A stretch of 35,391 nt of DNA, from assembly GCA_002068435.1 (NCBI GenBank), contig MVZQ01000008.1, forward strand, positions 1 through 35,391, given 5' to 3'. Under the pieces are notes generated by a model. That model ran no database searches. It was not told the DNA's origin and saw nothing but the letters and a program-made list of their open reading frames with translations. Source of the stretch: Euryarchaeota archaeon ADurb.BinA087 (GTDB lineage: Archaea > Halobacteriota > Methanomicrobia > Methanomicrobiales > Methanospirillaceae). The position numbers and the translations under genes were made by a program. Below, in pieces: positions 8,410 to 15,300 of the stretch (positions are counted from its first letter, which is position 1; each line of letters opens with the position of its first letter).

Positions 8410-8736
8410 ATGAAGAACAGTGCTGTCTGGCTTGTCGATCTCACCGATGCAAAAGGACATGAGCAGCGGGGGATGCGGCCCGCTATTGTGGTTGGAGGCG
8501 CAAACGGGCTTGTCCTTGTGGTCCCGCTGACGAGTAATGGAAGCACTGCCAGGTTCTCGCATACCCTCCTTATCTCTCCTGACTCACACAACGGCCTTGA
8601 TGCAGAAAGTGTTGCACTCATATTCCAGATTGTTGCATTGGACCGGGAGCGGTTCCGGCACCGGATTGGTGCCATCAGTGAACCGCAACGGCTTGCGATT
8701 GTCGCTCTTATCCGGGACCTGCTCGACCTGGATTAG
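8410..8736 (+). CDS. PemK/MazF-family toxin (mRNA interferase-like)
   Basis: Of typical MazF length (108 aa). Diagnostic stretches are AVWLVDL at the N-terminus, GHEQRGMRPAIVV at residues 16-28 and VVPLTSN at 37-43. By comparison with E. coli MazF, Arg23 (in the RP pair) and Thr41 would be the catalytic Arg and Thr, so the protein looks intact. MazF proteins cut single-stranded RNA at short sequences. The classical MazE-type partner is absent: the two upstream genes are a winged-helix protein and a YwgA/Panacea-like protein. The ATG lies 4 bases after the stop of the latter. Confidence 0.85.
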   Translation: MKNSAVWLVDLTDAKGHEQRGMRPAIVVGGANGLVLVVPLTSNGSTARFSHTLLISPDSHNGLDAESVALIFQIVALDRERFRHRIGAISEPQRLAIVALIRDLLDLD

Positions 8737-9072
8737 CTTTTTTCCGGCTTGCCGGGAATTTTCCCTCGTTGACACCCCTTTTTCAGGGAGAAAATGATCT
8801 CTGGTACCGTCGTTACCTGCGGAGAAGAGAACTTGAATCTCCAACTGAGAGCATTTACAGTCTGTTTCCCAATCAGAATGAAAAACGAATACCTCCAGAC
8901 ATAGGTCAAGCCCTTCACCATATCATCAAAACGTGTCGAAATAAATCAGGTTCATCGATACATATCCGCAGAACTGAAAAATATGTCGATAAAATGCCAT
9001 TTCATCGACACGTTTCTGGTGGTGAACAGATTCACCTCCATTCCACCACCATTTCATTACCCGGGAGGACCC
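8737..9072. other. Convergent intergenic region
   Basis: Lies between the end of the toxin-like gene (plus) and the end of the DUF4382 lipoprotein gene (minus). No coding region is supportable. Its main content is the nested inverted repeats at 8929-9015, which could serve as a shared terminator. Confidence 0.5.
8929..9015. repeat. Nested inverted repeats between convergent genes
   Basis: AAACGTGTCGA at 8929-8939 pairs perfectly with TCGACACGTTT at 9005-9015. Inside lies a second, imperfect pair, ATCGATACATAT against ATATGTCGAT. The core TCGA(A/T/C)A recurs four times, so the DNA could fold into a cruciform-like RNA or be a multi-site binding region. Confidence 0.65.
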
Positions 9073-9924
9073 CTACCCCCGCTCCGACACAACCGCAATC
9101 ACCGGTTTCAGCAGATACTTGTCCGATCTGGTCCTGACCACCGATTTCTCCACGTTGAAGTCAAGGGTGAGCATCCGCGTCTCATTCGGGACCAGCACAA
9201 ATCCCCGGTTCAGCTTGAGCACCCCGCTCGGGACGGTAAGAGGGTAATCCGTTCCATCTACCGTGATCGCTCCCGAATCGATCTTCAGACGGATCTGCGT
9301 ATAGGTGCCTGCCTCCAGGGTCTTCTGGCCGAGTATCCTGCTGACGTTCACGAACTGCAGCAGGTCCACTGACTGGGTCTCGTTTAGGACCGTGATCCAG
9401 CCGGCGGTATCCGTCTCTCCTGACTCGGTTGCCGAGACCTCCTCATCGGTCTGGGTGATCGTCTGGTTTGGTGCTGCCTTCTGGACACTCACTTCACTGA
9501 TGTTCAGGAGCAGACGGGTGATCGTGCCATCATCATCCTTGACCTTCGGGGCATCCTTTACTGCAATAATCAGGGTTGCCTGCCCGGCAGAAACGGGTCC
9601 CGGTCCCGGGACCACCTGGCATTTTCCTTCGATGCAGCGGCAATGGCCGGCACCACAGTCGAGAGGGCCCAGGCATGCGGCACTACAGAGGACCGCACTG
9701 CAGTCCGGCTGGTACTGTTTATTGACACAGCTCTCGGGATGGCAGCACTGGGCAGGGACACAGTCGCCATCCCCCGTGCATGATGAGGGATCCCTTGTCG
9801 TTGTCGGTACAGGGGTGAGCGTCGGGGTCACATCGGGACCTCCCGGAGAGGTGGTGCAGCCGGAAAGGAGGACAAAGCCCCCGATCAGGCAGATCATGAG
9901 AAGGAACAGGGAGGAGTGCTTCAT
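9073..9924 (-). CDS. DUF4382 lipoprotein with twelve-cysteine cluster
   Basis: Exported lipoprotein (283 aa): hydrophobic signal MICLIGGFVLL followed by the lipobox LSGC, so Cys about residue 23 would be lipid-modified. A Thr/Pro-rich linker leads to a cluster of twelve Cys within about 60 residues (from SCTGDGDC to IEGKCQV) resembling the 'eight-cysteine-cluster' segment of archaeal surface proteins. The C-terminal 170 residues fit DUF4382: ATLIIAVKDAPK, LLNISEVSVQKA, SVDLLQF, YTQIRLKIDSGAI and NRGFVLV. DUF4382 proteins are beta-sandwich surface proteins of unknown role. The ATG at 9924 lies about 27 bases after a good TATA box, implying a nearly leaderless message. Monocistronic. Confidence 0.85.
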   Translation of the reverse strand: MKHSSLFLLMICLIGGFVLLSGCTTSPGGPDVTPTLTPVPTTTRDPSSCTGDGDCVPAQCCHPESCVNKQYQPDCSAVLCSAACLGPLDCGAGHCRCIEGKCQVVPGPGPVSAGQATLIIAVKDAPKVKDDDGTITRLLLNISEVSVQKAAPNQTITQTDEEVSATESGETDTAGWITVLNETQSVDLLQFVNVSRILGQKTLEAGTYTQIRLKIDSGAITVDGTDYPLTVPSGVLKLNRGFVLVPNETRMLTLDFNVEKSVVRTRSDKYLLKPVIAVVSERG

Positions 9925-9946
9925 GCATGAGAGGATACGGTGAAGG

Positions 9947-9956
9947 AATATAAAAG
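9947..9956 (-). promoter_or_regulatory. TATA box of the DUF4382 lipoprotein gene
   Basis: CTTTTATATT on the minus strand, centred about 27 bases before the ATG at 9924, so transcription should begin at or just before the start codon. Confidence 0.6.
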
Positions 9957-10067
9957 CTCCTCAGGGAATTACTGCAAAAGACTGGAGAGAATGAGCGTGG
10001 ATTTCTCTTCCTCACTCGCGGTATCGACCGGAGCAGGTTAAATCCAGCCGTTATCCCCATTACTAAA

Positions 10068-10154
10068 ATGTGTCGGGAATACGAAAGAGATGAGTCTGGC
10101 TACGAGCCGATCTGCCAAATTGACCTTATCTGTTATGAATTGAAAGAGATTTAG
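10068..10154 (+). CDS. Possible 28-residue miniprotein (unrecognised)
   Basis: ATG-started frame beginning MCREYERDESGYEP, rich in Glu/Asp and containing three Cys. A TATA-like GGTTAAATCC is centred about 27 bases before the ATG, the spacing expected for a leaderless archaeal gene. No family is recognised and chance cannot be excluded; it may also be the remnant of a longer gene. Confidence 0.3.
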   Translation: MCREYERDESGYEPICQIDLICYELKEI

Positions 10155-10257
10155 GAAAAGGGGAAAAAATAATTCCATGATATCTTTTCAGTAGTGCCTC
10201 ATCCCCCATGTATTCCGGCACAGGATCGGTGCCGGGACAATTGATACCAGAGCCCCT

Positions 10258-10267
10258 CTTAAATATC
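10258..10267 (+). promoter_or_regulatory. Probable TATA box of hicBA
   Basis: CTTAAATATC lies about 40 bases before the ATG of hicB, leaving a leader of roughly 15-20 bases that carries GGAG at about 10294. Confidence 0.45.
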
Positions 10268-10303
10268 GGAAACAAATATCTGGATACGATCCATGGAGCA
10301 GGT

Positions 10304-10522
10304 ATGGAATTCAAAATTGCAATTGAACAGGATGAGGATGGCTGGTACATTGTTACCGTGCCGTCACTCCCGGGCTGCGTCTCCCAGGGGAGAACTGAGG
10401 AGGAGGCGAAGAAAAATAGTGCCGAAGCGATCGAACTTCACCTCACCGCCCTCGCACGGGACGGTATTCCTCTTTATCACCGCCCGGGAGTAAAAGAAAC
10501 TTTTGTTGCCGTTGATATATGA
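10304..10522 (+). CDS. hicB: HicB-family antitoxin
   Basis: Complete HicB-like antitoxin (72 aa) with the UPF0150 fold: EFKIAIEQDEDGWYIVTVPSLPGCVSQGRTEEEAKKNSAEA, where DEDGWYIVTVPSLPGC is diagnostic. HicB binds and blocks the HicA RNase. There is no added C-terminal DNA-binding domain, so this is the short form common in archaea. The ATG at 10304 follows GGAG by about 7 bases and starts exactly at the conserved domain. Its stop overlaps the hicA start (ATGA at 10519-10522), the usual coupling for this pair. With the toxin gene frameshifted, this antitoxin may be an orphan or still serve against other HicA proteins. Confidence 0.9.
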   Translation: MEFKIAIEQDEDGWYIVTVPSLPGCVSQGRTEEEAKKNSAEAIELHLTALARDGIPLYHRPGVKETFVAVDI

Positions 10523-10739
10523 CTGATAAACTCCCCATCTTTCCGGGAAGGATTTTATAAAGGCCCTCGGTAAAGTAGGCTACACGATGAATGACCAGAA
10601 AGGAAGTCACGTCCATCTCAGGCATCCGGTAAGACGCCCGCTGACTGTTCCCAACCACCCGGAAATTGCCCGCGGAATAGTGCGGATCATCATCAAGGAC
10701 GCAGATCTTACCGTTGAAAAATTTTTGGAATTGTTATAA
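10519..10739 (+). pseudogene. hicA: hicA toxin gene interrupted by a one-base frameshift
   Basis: The frame opens as MTDKLPIFPGR and stops at a TAA near 10558. Skipping one missing base at about 10550 continues it as DFIKALGKVGY, then QKGSHVHLRHP, TVPNHPEIARGIVRIIIKDA and VEKFLELL, ending at TAA 10737-10739. This is a full-length HicA, with the catalytic His of the GSH motif intact. The single-base loss after GGAAG (10546-10550) would inactivate it unless the ribosome shifts frame or the base is a sequencing error. The rest of the frame has no further stop, so the lesion is recent or artefactual. Confidence 0.85.
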
Positions 10740-11041
10740 TTCGAGATTGTTATCATCAACTGGCGGTCCTGTTCACGGGATATCGATCGAACCGTGTACA
10801 TCAGATCTTGATCGATGATCACTGGATCTGGATCAAATCGGTAGAATGGACAGTTCACCTCCTTTTCCGCGCTCCTTCTTCCCGTCGCCCCTCTCCGTGA
10901 AATCCCGTTAATCGGACCGATGAACATTCCTCCACCAGATACATAAAAACATCCTTTACCGTTCCGTTTCCGAAATCACGCTTTCCACGCCGTTATTTTA
11001 TAAACATCCCTGCCCCCTGCAGAAATAATTTTTAAAGAACC

Positions 11042-11085
11042 GAACGAAACAATCGTTCTACCTTGCCAATCAAAAAATTTAAAAA
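11042..11085 (+). promoter_or_regulatory. Operator-like inverted repeat and TATA box before the small-gene chain
   Basis: GAACGA (11042-11047) and TCGTTC (11053-11058) form a perfect 6-bp inverted repeat with a 5-base spacer. About 20 bases on, ATTTAAAAA (11077-11085) is a good TATA box. Transcription should begin near 11105-11110, at the left arm of the next inverted repeat, so that repeat would be at the 5' end of the transcript. Confidence 0.5.
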
Positions 11086-11106
11086 GCGACCTTGGCCTCG
11101 TCTTCT

Positions 11107-11156
11107 CTGTATGTGACTGGAAAAACTCTATTCATCGTCCGTTCGGTCACATACAG
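11107..11156. repeat. Perfect 11-bp inverted repeat, 28-base spacer
   Basis: CTGTATGTGAC (11107-11117) and GTCACATACAG (11146-11156). It lies just downstream of a TATA box and 9 bases before the first small gene of a module encoding a primase. It could be a leader hairpin, a repressor site or part of a replication origin. Confidence 0.75.
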
Positions 11157-11165
11157 GAAATTTGG

Positions 11166-11300
11166 ATGAAACCGAACATGATCAAACTACCACGAAGTCG
11201 TGTGGAACTGCCGATCCGGAGCTACCACGAAAACAACGACAAACCGGACTTTTTTGATGAAGACCATGAGAACAGGGAGGCTGCACCATGTGCTGCCTGA
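11166..11300 (+). CDS. Small hypothetical protein, first of the chain (44 aa)
   Basis: ATG frame with a charged, acidic sequence (DKPDFFDEDHENRE in the middle) ending CAA. The ribosome site is weak (AGGAAA about 10 bases upstream). It begins the chain of overlapping frames leading to the primase: its end overlaps the next frame by 13 bases. Family unknown. Codon use fits the module, but the support is position, not homology. Confidence 0.45.
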   Translation: MKPNMIKLPRSRVELPIRSYHENNDKPDFFDEDHENREAAPCAA

Positions 11301-11407
11301 GGGGCTCCCCCCGTACGTTCATGCCCGCAAAAGCCGGAACACAGAGGGAACCCATACGTTCCTCTTTTTCCGAGAGGAAAAACCTTCTCCTCAGGAGGCA
11401 TGTCTGA
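11288..11407 (+). CDS. Possible 39-residue basic protein in the chain
   Basis: The ATG at 11288 follows a strong GGGAGG site (11275-11280) by 7 bases and the stop TGA (11405-11407) overlaps the next ATG as TGATG. The peptide is basic (RRHV end) and unrecognised. Caution: the DNA at 11331-11382 is rich in hairpins (GGAAC/GTTCC at 11347-11362; TTTTTCC/GGAAAAA at 11365-11382) and the FMPAKAGTQ stretch resembles translations of common dispersed repeats, so the frame may be a structured RNA or repeat rather than a gene. Confidence 0.35.
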   Translation: MCCLRGSPRTFMPAKAGTQREPIRSSFSERKNLLLRRHV

Positions 11408-11565
11408 TGCCCCGGAAGGAAAAACGGTGCCCGTACCTCTCACGCCGGAAGCAGGGGAAGTGGACCGAATTGATCTGCCTGCTTCCTGCCAATAGCGCAT
11501 GCCTGGACCCGGGATGCATGGCACACCCTGACATTACGGAGATAGTGCCCGATGACCGCGAATAG
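11407..11565 (+). CDS. Small cysteine-containing hypothetical protein (52 aa)
   Basis: The ATG at 11407 sits 8 bases after a perfect AGGAGG (11393-11398), the strongest ribosome site of the chain; this decides the start against a longer frame from 11200. The product begins MPRKEKRCPYLSRRKQGKW and has four Cys (CPY, IC, AC, PGC), suggesting a small metal-binding fold. Its end overlaps the next gene by 14 bases. Function unknown; small zinc proteins of this kind are common in archaeal viruses and plasmids. Confidence 0.6.
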   Translation: MPRKEKRCPYLSRRKQGKWTELICLLPANSACLDPGCMAHPDITEIVPDDRE

Positions 11566-11977
11566 AAGTGCGGGGGTCCATGGGTCTCCCCGCAGGTCAG
11601 GCCGGAAGTCAAGCCGGAAGCACTACAACCGCTACCACCAGCGGGGGAGGGCAATCGAGGTCATGGCCTCCCGCCTCCTGGAGCGGAAGGGATACAGGGT
11701 CATCCGGTCGGTGCGGTACACCAACGGGGTGCACCTGGTTGCCTGGTGCGACTGGGCCCCGCCGCTCTTTGTGCATGTGAGGAGGCGAAAAAAGCTCGTG
11801 AAGACGCCAGGGGAGGTGGCTGCGTCCTGGCCGGGTGAGGTGGCTGCCCTGAAGGCCATTCCCCGCTGGGACAGCATGTCGGTCCAGCTCTGGATTTACG
11901 CCGGGAGGACCTTCGGCTGGCAGTACTTCGAGATCTTCCCGTCAGCCGTGATGGAGGTGGAAGGTGTTGTGGCGTGA
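11552..11977 (+). CDS. Restriction-endonuclease-fold-like protein, catalytic residues doubtful
   Basis: Protein of 141 aa. After a basic N-terminus, the sequence has the plan of archaeal Hjc/VRR-type nuclease-like proteins: RGRAIEVMASRLLERKGYRVIRSVRY, then VHLVAWCDW, LFVHVRRRKK, and a C-terminal VQLWIYAGRTFGWQYFEI. In active relatives the second motif carries Asp (vDlvaw) and the third (E/Q)-x-K; here they read H and H-V-R, so the core residues seem replaced. It may be a non-catalytic DNA-binding derivative or a divergent nuclease. It overlaps the preceding frame. Fold assignment is by pattern only. Confidence 0.6.
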   Translation: MTANRSAGVHGSPRRSGRKSSRKHYNRYHQRGRAIEVMASRLLERKGYRVIRSVRYTNGVHLVAWCDWAPPLFVHVRRRKKLVKTPGEVAASWPGEVAALKAIPRWDSMSVQLWIYAGRTFGWQYFEIFPSAVMEVEGVVA

Positions 11978-11993
11978 GGAGGAGGATGGCCGG

Positions 11994-12191
11994 ATGGTGG
12001 GGCAGAAGATCTGCCCGCTCATGTCAGGGCCCCGGGGGATGGTCCTCTGCCAGGGGAAGCACTGTGCCGCTGCCTGCCCCCGGAACCATGCCGGCGGGAC
12101 CTACTGGTTCTGTGAGATCATCGAGGGACGCCAGTATAGGGAAGGATGCTGGCGTGAAGGGTGCCTTCAATCCGGAGGGGAGGGACCATGA
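11994..12191 (+). CDS. Small cysteine-rich putative zinc-binding protein (65 aa)
   Basis: The start ATG at 11994 follows GGAGGAGG (about 11978-11985) by 8 bases and was preferred over a GTG at 11964 inside the upstream gene. Seven Cys: ICPLMSGP, VLCQGKHCAAAC, YWFCEII, GCWREGC. The ICPLMS...C...CAxxC...C pattern is typical of short zinc proteins in archaeal and bacterial phages. The last base-overlap (ATGA at 12188-12191) couples it to the next frame. Function unknown. Confidence 0.65.
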   Translation: MVGQKICPLMSGPRGMVLCQGKHCAAACPRNHAGGTYWFCEIIEGRQYREGCWREGCLQSGGEGP

Positions 12192-12376
12192 GGGCACTCT
12201 TCCTCCCGAATGAGGGGAGCTTCCCTGATCTGAGTACTCCACCCGGAGGGATCATGAGAATACAGCTCCTGTCTCACAAGAGGAGTCCCCTGGATACCCT
12301 GGCCGGAGGGGTGAGGCTTGTAAGGACACTCTCCCTGCCGGGGAATCCAGGATACCGGTGCCTACACACCGGAGGC
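12172..12376 (+). repeat. Four CCGGAGG-type motifs at 60-70-bp intervals before the primase gene
   Basis: CCGGAGG occurs near 12173, 12243, 12302 and 12370, each shortly before ATG or GTG (12188, 12254, 12309, 12385). The DNA between has diverged but keeps a common plan: start codon, CTC-rich arm, GAGG/GGGG arm, GATA/GATC, then the next CCGGAGG. It reads as an old tandem repeat of a mini translation unit. Confidence 0.6.
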
Positions 12377-12388
12377 GATCGACCATGA
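12188..12388 (+). CDS. Small repeat protein or leader frame directly before the primase (66 aa)
   Basis: The ATG at 12188 overlaps the previous stop and is preceded by GGAGGGGAGGG. The frame ends with TGA inside the ATGA at 12385-12388, where the primase starts. The peptide falls into three diverged units of about 20-23 residues: MRALFLPNEGSFPDLS..GGI, MRIQLLSHKRSPLDTLAGGV and RLVRTLSLPGNPGYRCLHTG. It may be a real small protein or a translated leader tuning primase synthesis through coupling. No family known. Confidence 0.5.
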   Translation: MRALFLPNEGSFPDLSTPPGGIMRIQLLSHKRSPLDTLAGGVRLVRTLSLPGNPGYRCLHTGGDRP

Positions 12389-15300
12389 CCGAAGCGATCC
12401 TCCAGGCACTCAGGGTCCTTACTGCTCCCGGCCAGGTGGTCGAGGTCAGGGCTATCACCGATGATGGCATCGTCAGCGGGTACTTCGATGACCCTGCCCA
12501 GCTCGCCGGGTCGGTCGACGCCATGGACACCGTTCCCGCCATCCAGGGGATCTACGTCACCCTCAACGAGGTGAATCCCGCCCTCCTCTCGCGGCGGGCA
12601 AACCGGGTCAAGCAGCGGCTCGGGAAGAAAGATGCCACGACCGCGGATCCCGACATCCACCGGCGGCGCTGGTTCCCCATCGACATCGATCCCACACGGC
12701 CATCCGGCGTCTCCTCCACCGACGAGGAACACCAGGCGGCGATCGACACCGCCGAACGGATCGCCAGCCACCTTGGCAGACTGGGATGGCCGGCACCGAT
12801 TGTCGCTGACTCCGGGAACGGGGCACACCTCCTCTACCGGATCGACCTCCCAAACGATGACCGCTCCCGGGACCTCGTCAGAAAATGCCTCGAAGTCCTC
12901 GCCACCCTCTTCGATGATCCCACCAGGACCATCGACACCGCGAACCACAACGCTGCCCGGATCTGGAAACTCTACGGCACCATGAGCCGGAAAGGTGACC
13001 ATACCCCTGACCAGCCCCACCGGCGATCCCGCCTCCTCTCCGTCCCGGACCAGGTCAGCGTGGTCCCCACTCAGCTCCTCGACGCCCTCGCCCGGACCCT
13101 CCCGGACGCCCCGCCGCCGGGAAAGAAGCACGGCCATGCCATAGACCTGTCCACCTGGCTCCGGGACCATGGGATCGGGATCGCCCGGGAGAAACCCTAC
13201 GGCGGCGGTACCCTCTACGTCCTCGAAGAATGCCCCTTCTCCGGCGCCCACCGGGACGGAGCGTTTGCCATCCAGTTTGGCAACGGCGCCATCCATGCCG
13301 GCTGCCAGCACACCTCCTGCGGAGGAGGATCACAGCGGTGGAAGGAACTCCGGGAGAAATACGAAGGAAAGAGAGCCGGTAGAGCGCCATCGCAGGGGAA
13401 GACCCGGAAGACAGGCCCGGGAAGCAGGGACGACCAGGGAGGAGATAGGCATACCAGCCCTGAAGAGACACCGGCTGACGAACCTTTCCCTGAACAAACC
13501 CTGTGGAAAGAGACCCCTCACTCCCTCACCCAGGACGACCTCCCCGGCAGAACCCGAGCCCTTGAGATCCTGCAGCACGGCGACCCGAAACAGGCCATGC
13601 TCGAGGCCTTCACTCATGATCACGTTGGCGATACCGCGGTCGCCGAATGCCTCATCCTCTCGCTCGCCTCCCGCTTTGTGGCAAACACCAACGGCCTCCA
13701 CGTCTCGGTCACCGGGGAGAGCGGAAAAGGCAAGAGCCACGCCTTCTCGACCCTGCTACGGCAGGTCCCGCCCCGCTTCCGGCTGGAAGGTGCCATGAGC
13801 AACAAAGCGCTCTTCTATCTCGAAGACCTCCAGGCAGGGTCCGTGATTGTGCTCGACGACCGGGCACTCTCTGAAGAGATGGCTGAGATCCTGAAAGGCG
13901 TCACCACCTCCTTTCGTACCCCCTTCCTGTACCGTACCGTCAGCAAGGACCGGAAAGCCCAGGTCTGCACCATCCCGGAACGGTGCGTCTGGTGGGTGGC
14001 CAAGGTGGAAGGAGCCGGGGACGACCAGGTCTTCAACCGGATGCTCACCTGCTGGATCGATGATTCCGAAGAGCAGGACGCAAGGGTGCTTGCCCGGATC
14101 CTTGCACGGGAAGGGACCGTCCCCGATACCACTGAAGAAGAACGGGCGGAAGTGATTGCCTGCCAGGCGATGTGGGACCTGATCGGGCAGCACCAGTTCC
14201 ATGTCGTGATCCCCTTTGCCGGGAAGATACGGTTCACGACAGCCGGGAACCGCCGGAACCCCGAGATGCTTCTCGACCTTGTCAAGGCACATTGCGTGCT
14301 CTGCTACCAGCAGCGCCACCAGTACCGTTCAGGATCTCTCACCTGTCTTGAGGCTACCCGGGAAGACTTTGCAAAGGCTGCCGGGCTCTACCAGCTCCTG
14401 AACGGAATTGCCGGTGGCCAGGAGACCAAGCTCACCCGAAGGGAATCCGACCTGATTGAGGCCATTCAAAATCTCGGCCACCGGGAATTCACGATCCCAG
14501 AACTCCAGAAAGCCACCGGATGGAGCAACGGCAACCTCCACAAGTACCTGCACGGGCATATCACCCGGGGCAAGGCCTATGCCGGGCTGATGGAAAAGTG
14601 CCCGGCCGTTGCCTATACGGACCGGACCGTGGTAACCGAAGAGCAGGATTGTCTCTCCATGAGACGGCGGACCAATGCCTACACCTTTGACCCGGACCTC
14701 TATCAGTGCTGGAGAGGGAATGGAAAAGTCTGGCTGGATGAGGATCCCGACCATCCTTCAAAGAACTTCTCACCAACTTCACCTCAGGTTGAAGGATCTG
14801 ATACTGATTTTAAATCCCCGGATTTAGAAAATAATGAATTTAATAATAATAAATATGTACTTAGTACAGATCACTTCAATAAAAACAAGGACACACAGGC
14901 CTCTGATGATGAGGGTGTCTCGGTCTCTTCCTGTGTCACTGATCCTGAAGCTATTGAAGTGAAAAATACAAATCCACCAGATAATGAAGGAAATACCAAA
15001 CAAAACCCGTATATTAACCCGATTTTCCCTCAAATCCCCCTTCAGCAGAAGAAGGTCTCTGAAGGATCCAGGTCGTTTGCACCCTGTCATCCCGATTTCC
15101 GTATCAATCCCCTGGACTACAAGCCCCTGGAGATCCCTGACCACTCCTTCTGCCGATTATGTGGGAATGCATGGACCCACTATGTCGAGAAGCTGACCGT
15201 TGAGCGGAAGAGTCGGCCGAAGGACCAGTGGCAACCCTGCCAGATCTGCAAGCACTGCTATGCCAGGGCTAAGAAGCGGGCCCAACAGACGGCCACCATC

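Larger units (their letters stand above)
9957..10303. other. Intergenic region before hicB
   Basis: Divergent promoter region between the lipoprotein gene and hicB. It contains the possible 28-codon frame at 10068-10154 and the hicB promoter, each listed separately; nothing else is supportable. Confidence 0.4.
10740..11165. other. Intergenic region before the small-gene chain
   Basis: No gene is supportable. The first part is unusually rich in GATC (several copies within about 10785-10836). The second part carries the promoter and inverted repeats listed separately. Base composition becomes AT-rich around 10990-11085, as expected for a promoter or a replication start. Confidence 0.45.

Noticed and set aside
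11200-11406. N-terminal extension of the 52-residue Cys-containing protein
   Set aside because: A perfect AGGAGG stands 8 bases before the ATG at 11407, and the extension overlaps two other frames without recognisable sequence.
12274-13311. 345-codon minus-strand frame opposite the primase gene
   Set aside because: It arises from GC-rich codon bias of the primase on the other strand; composition (Gly/Asp/Val-rich) is typical of an antisense artefact.
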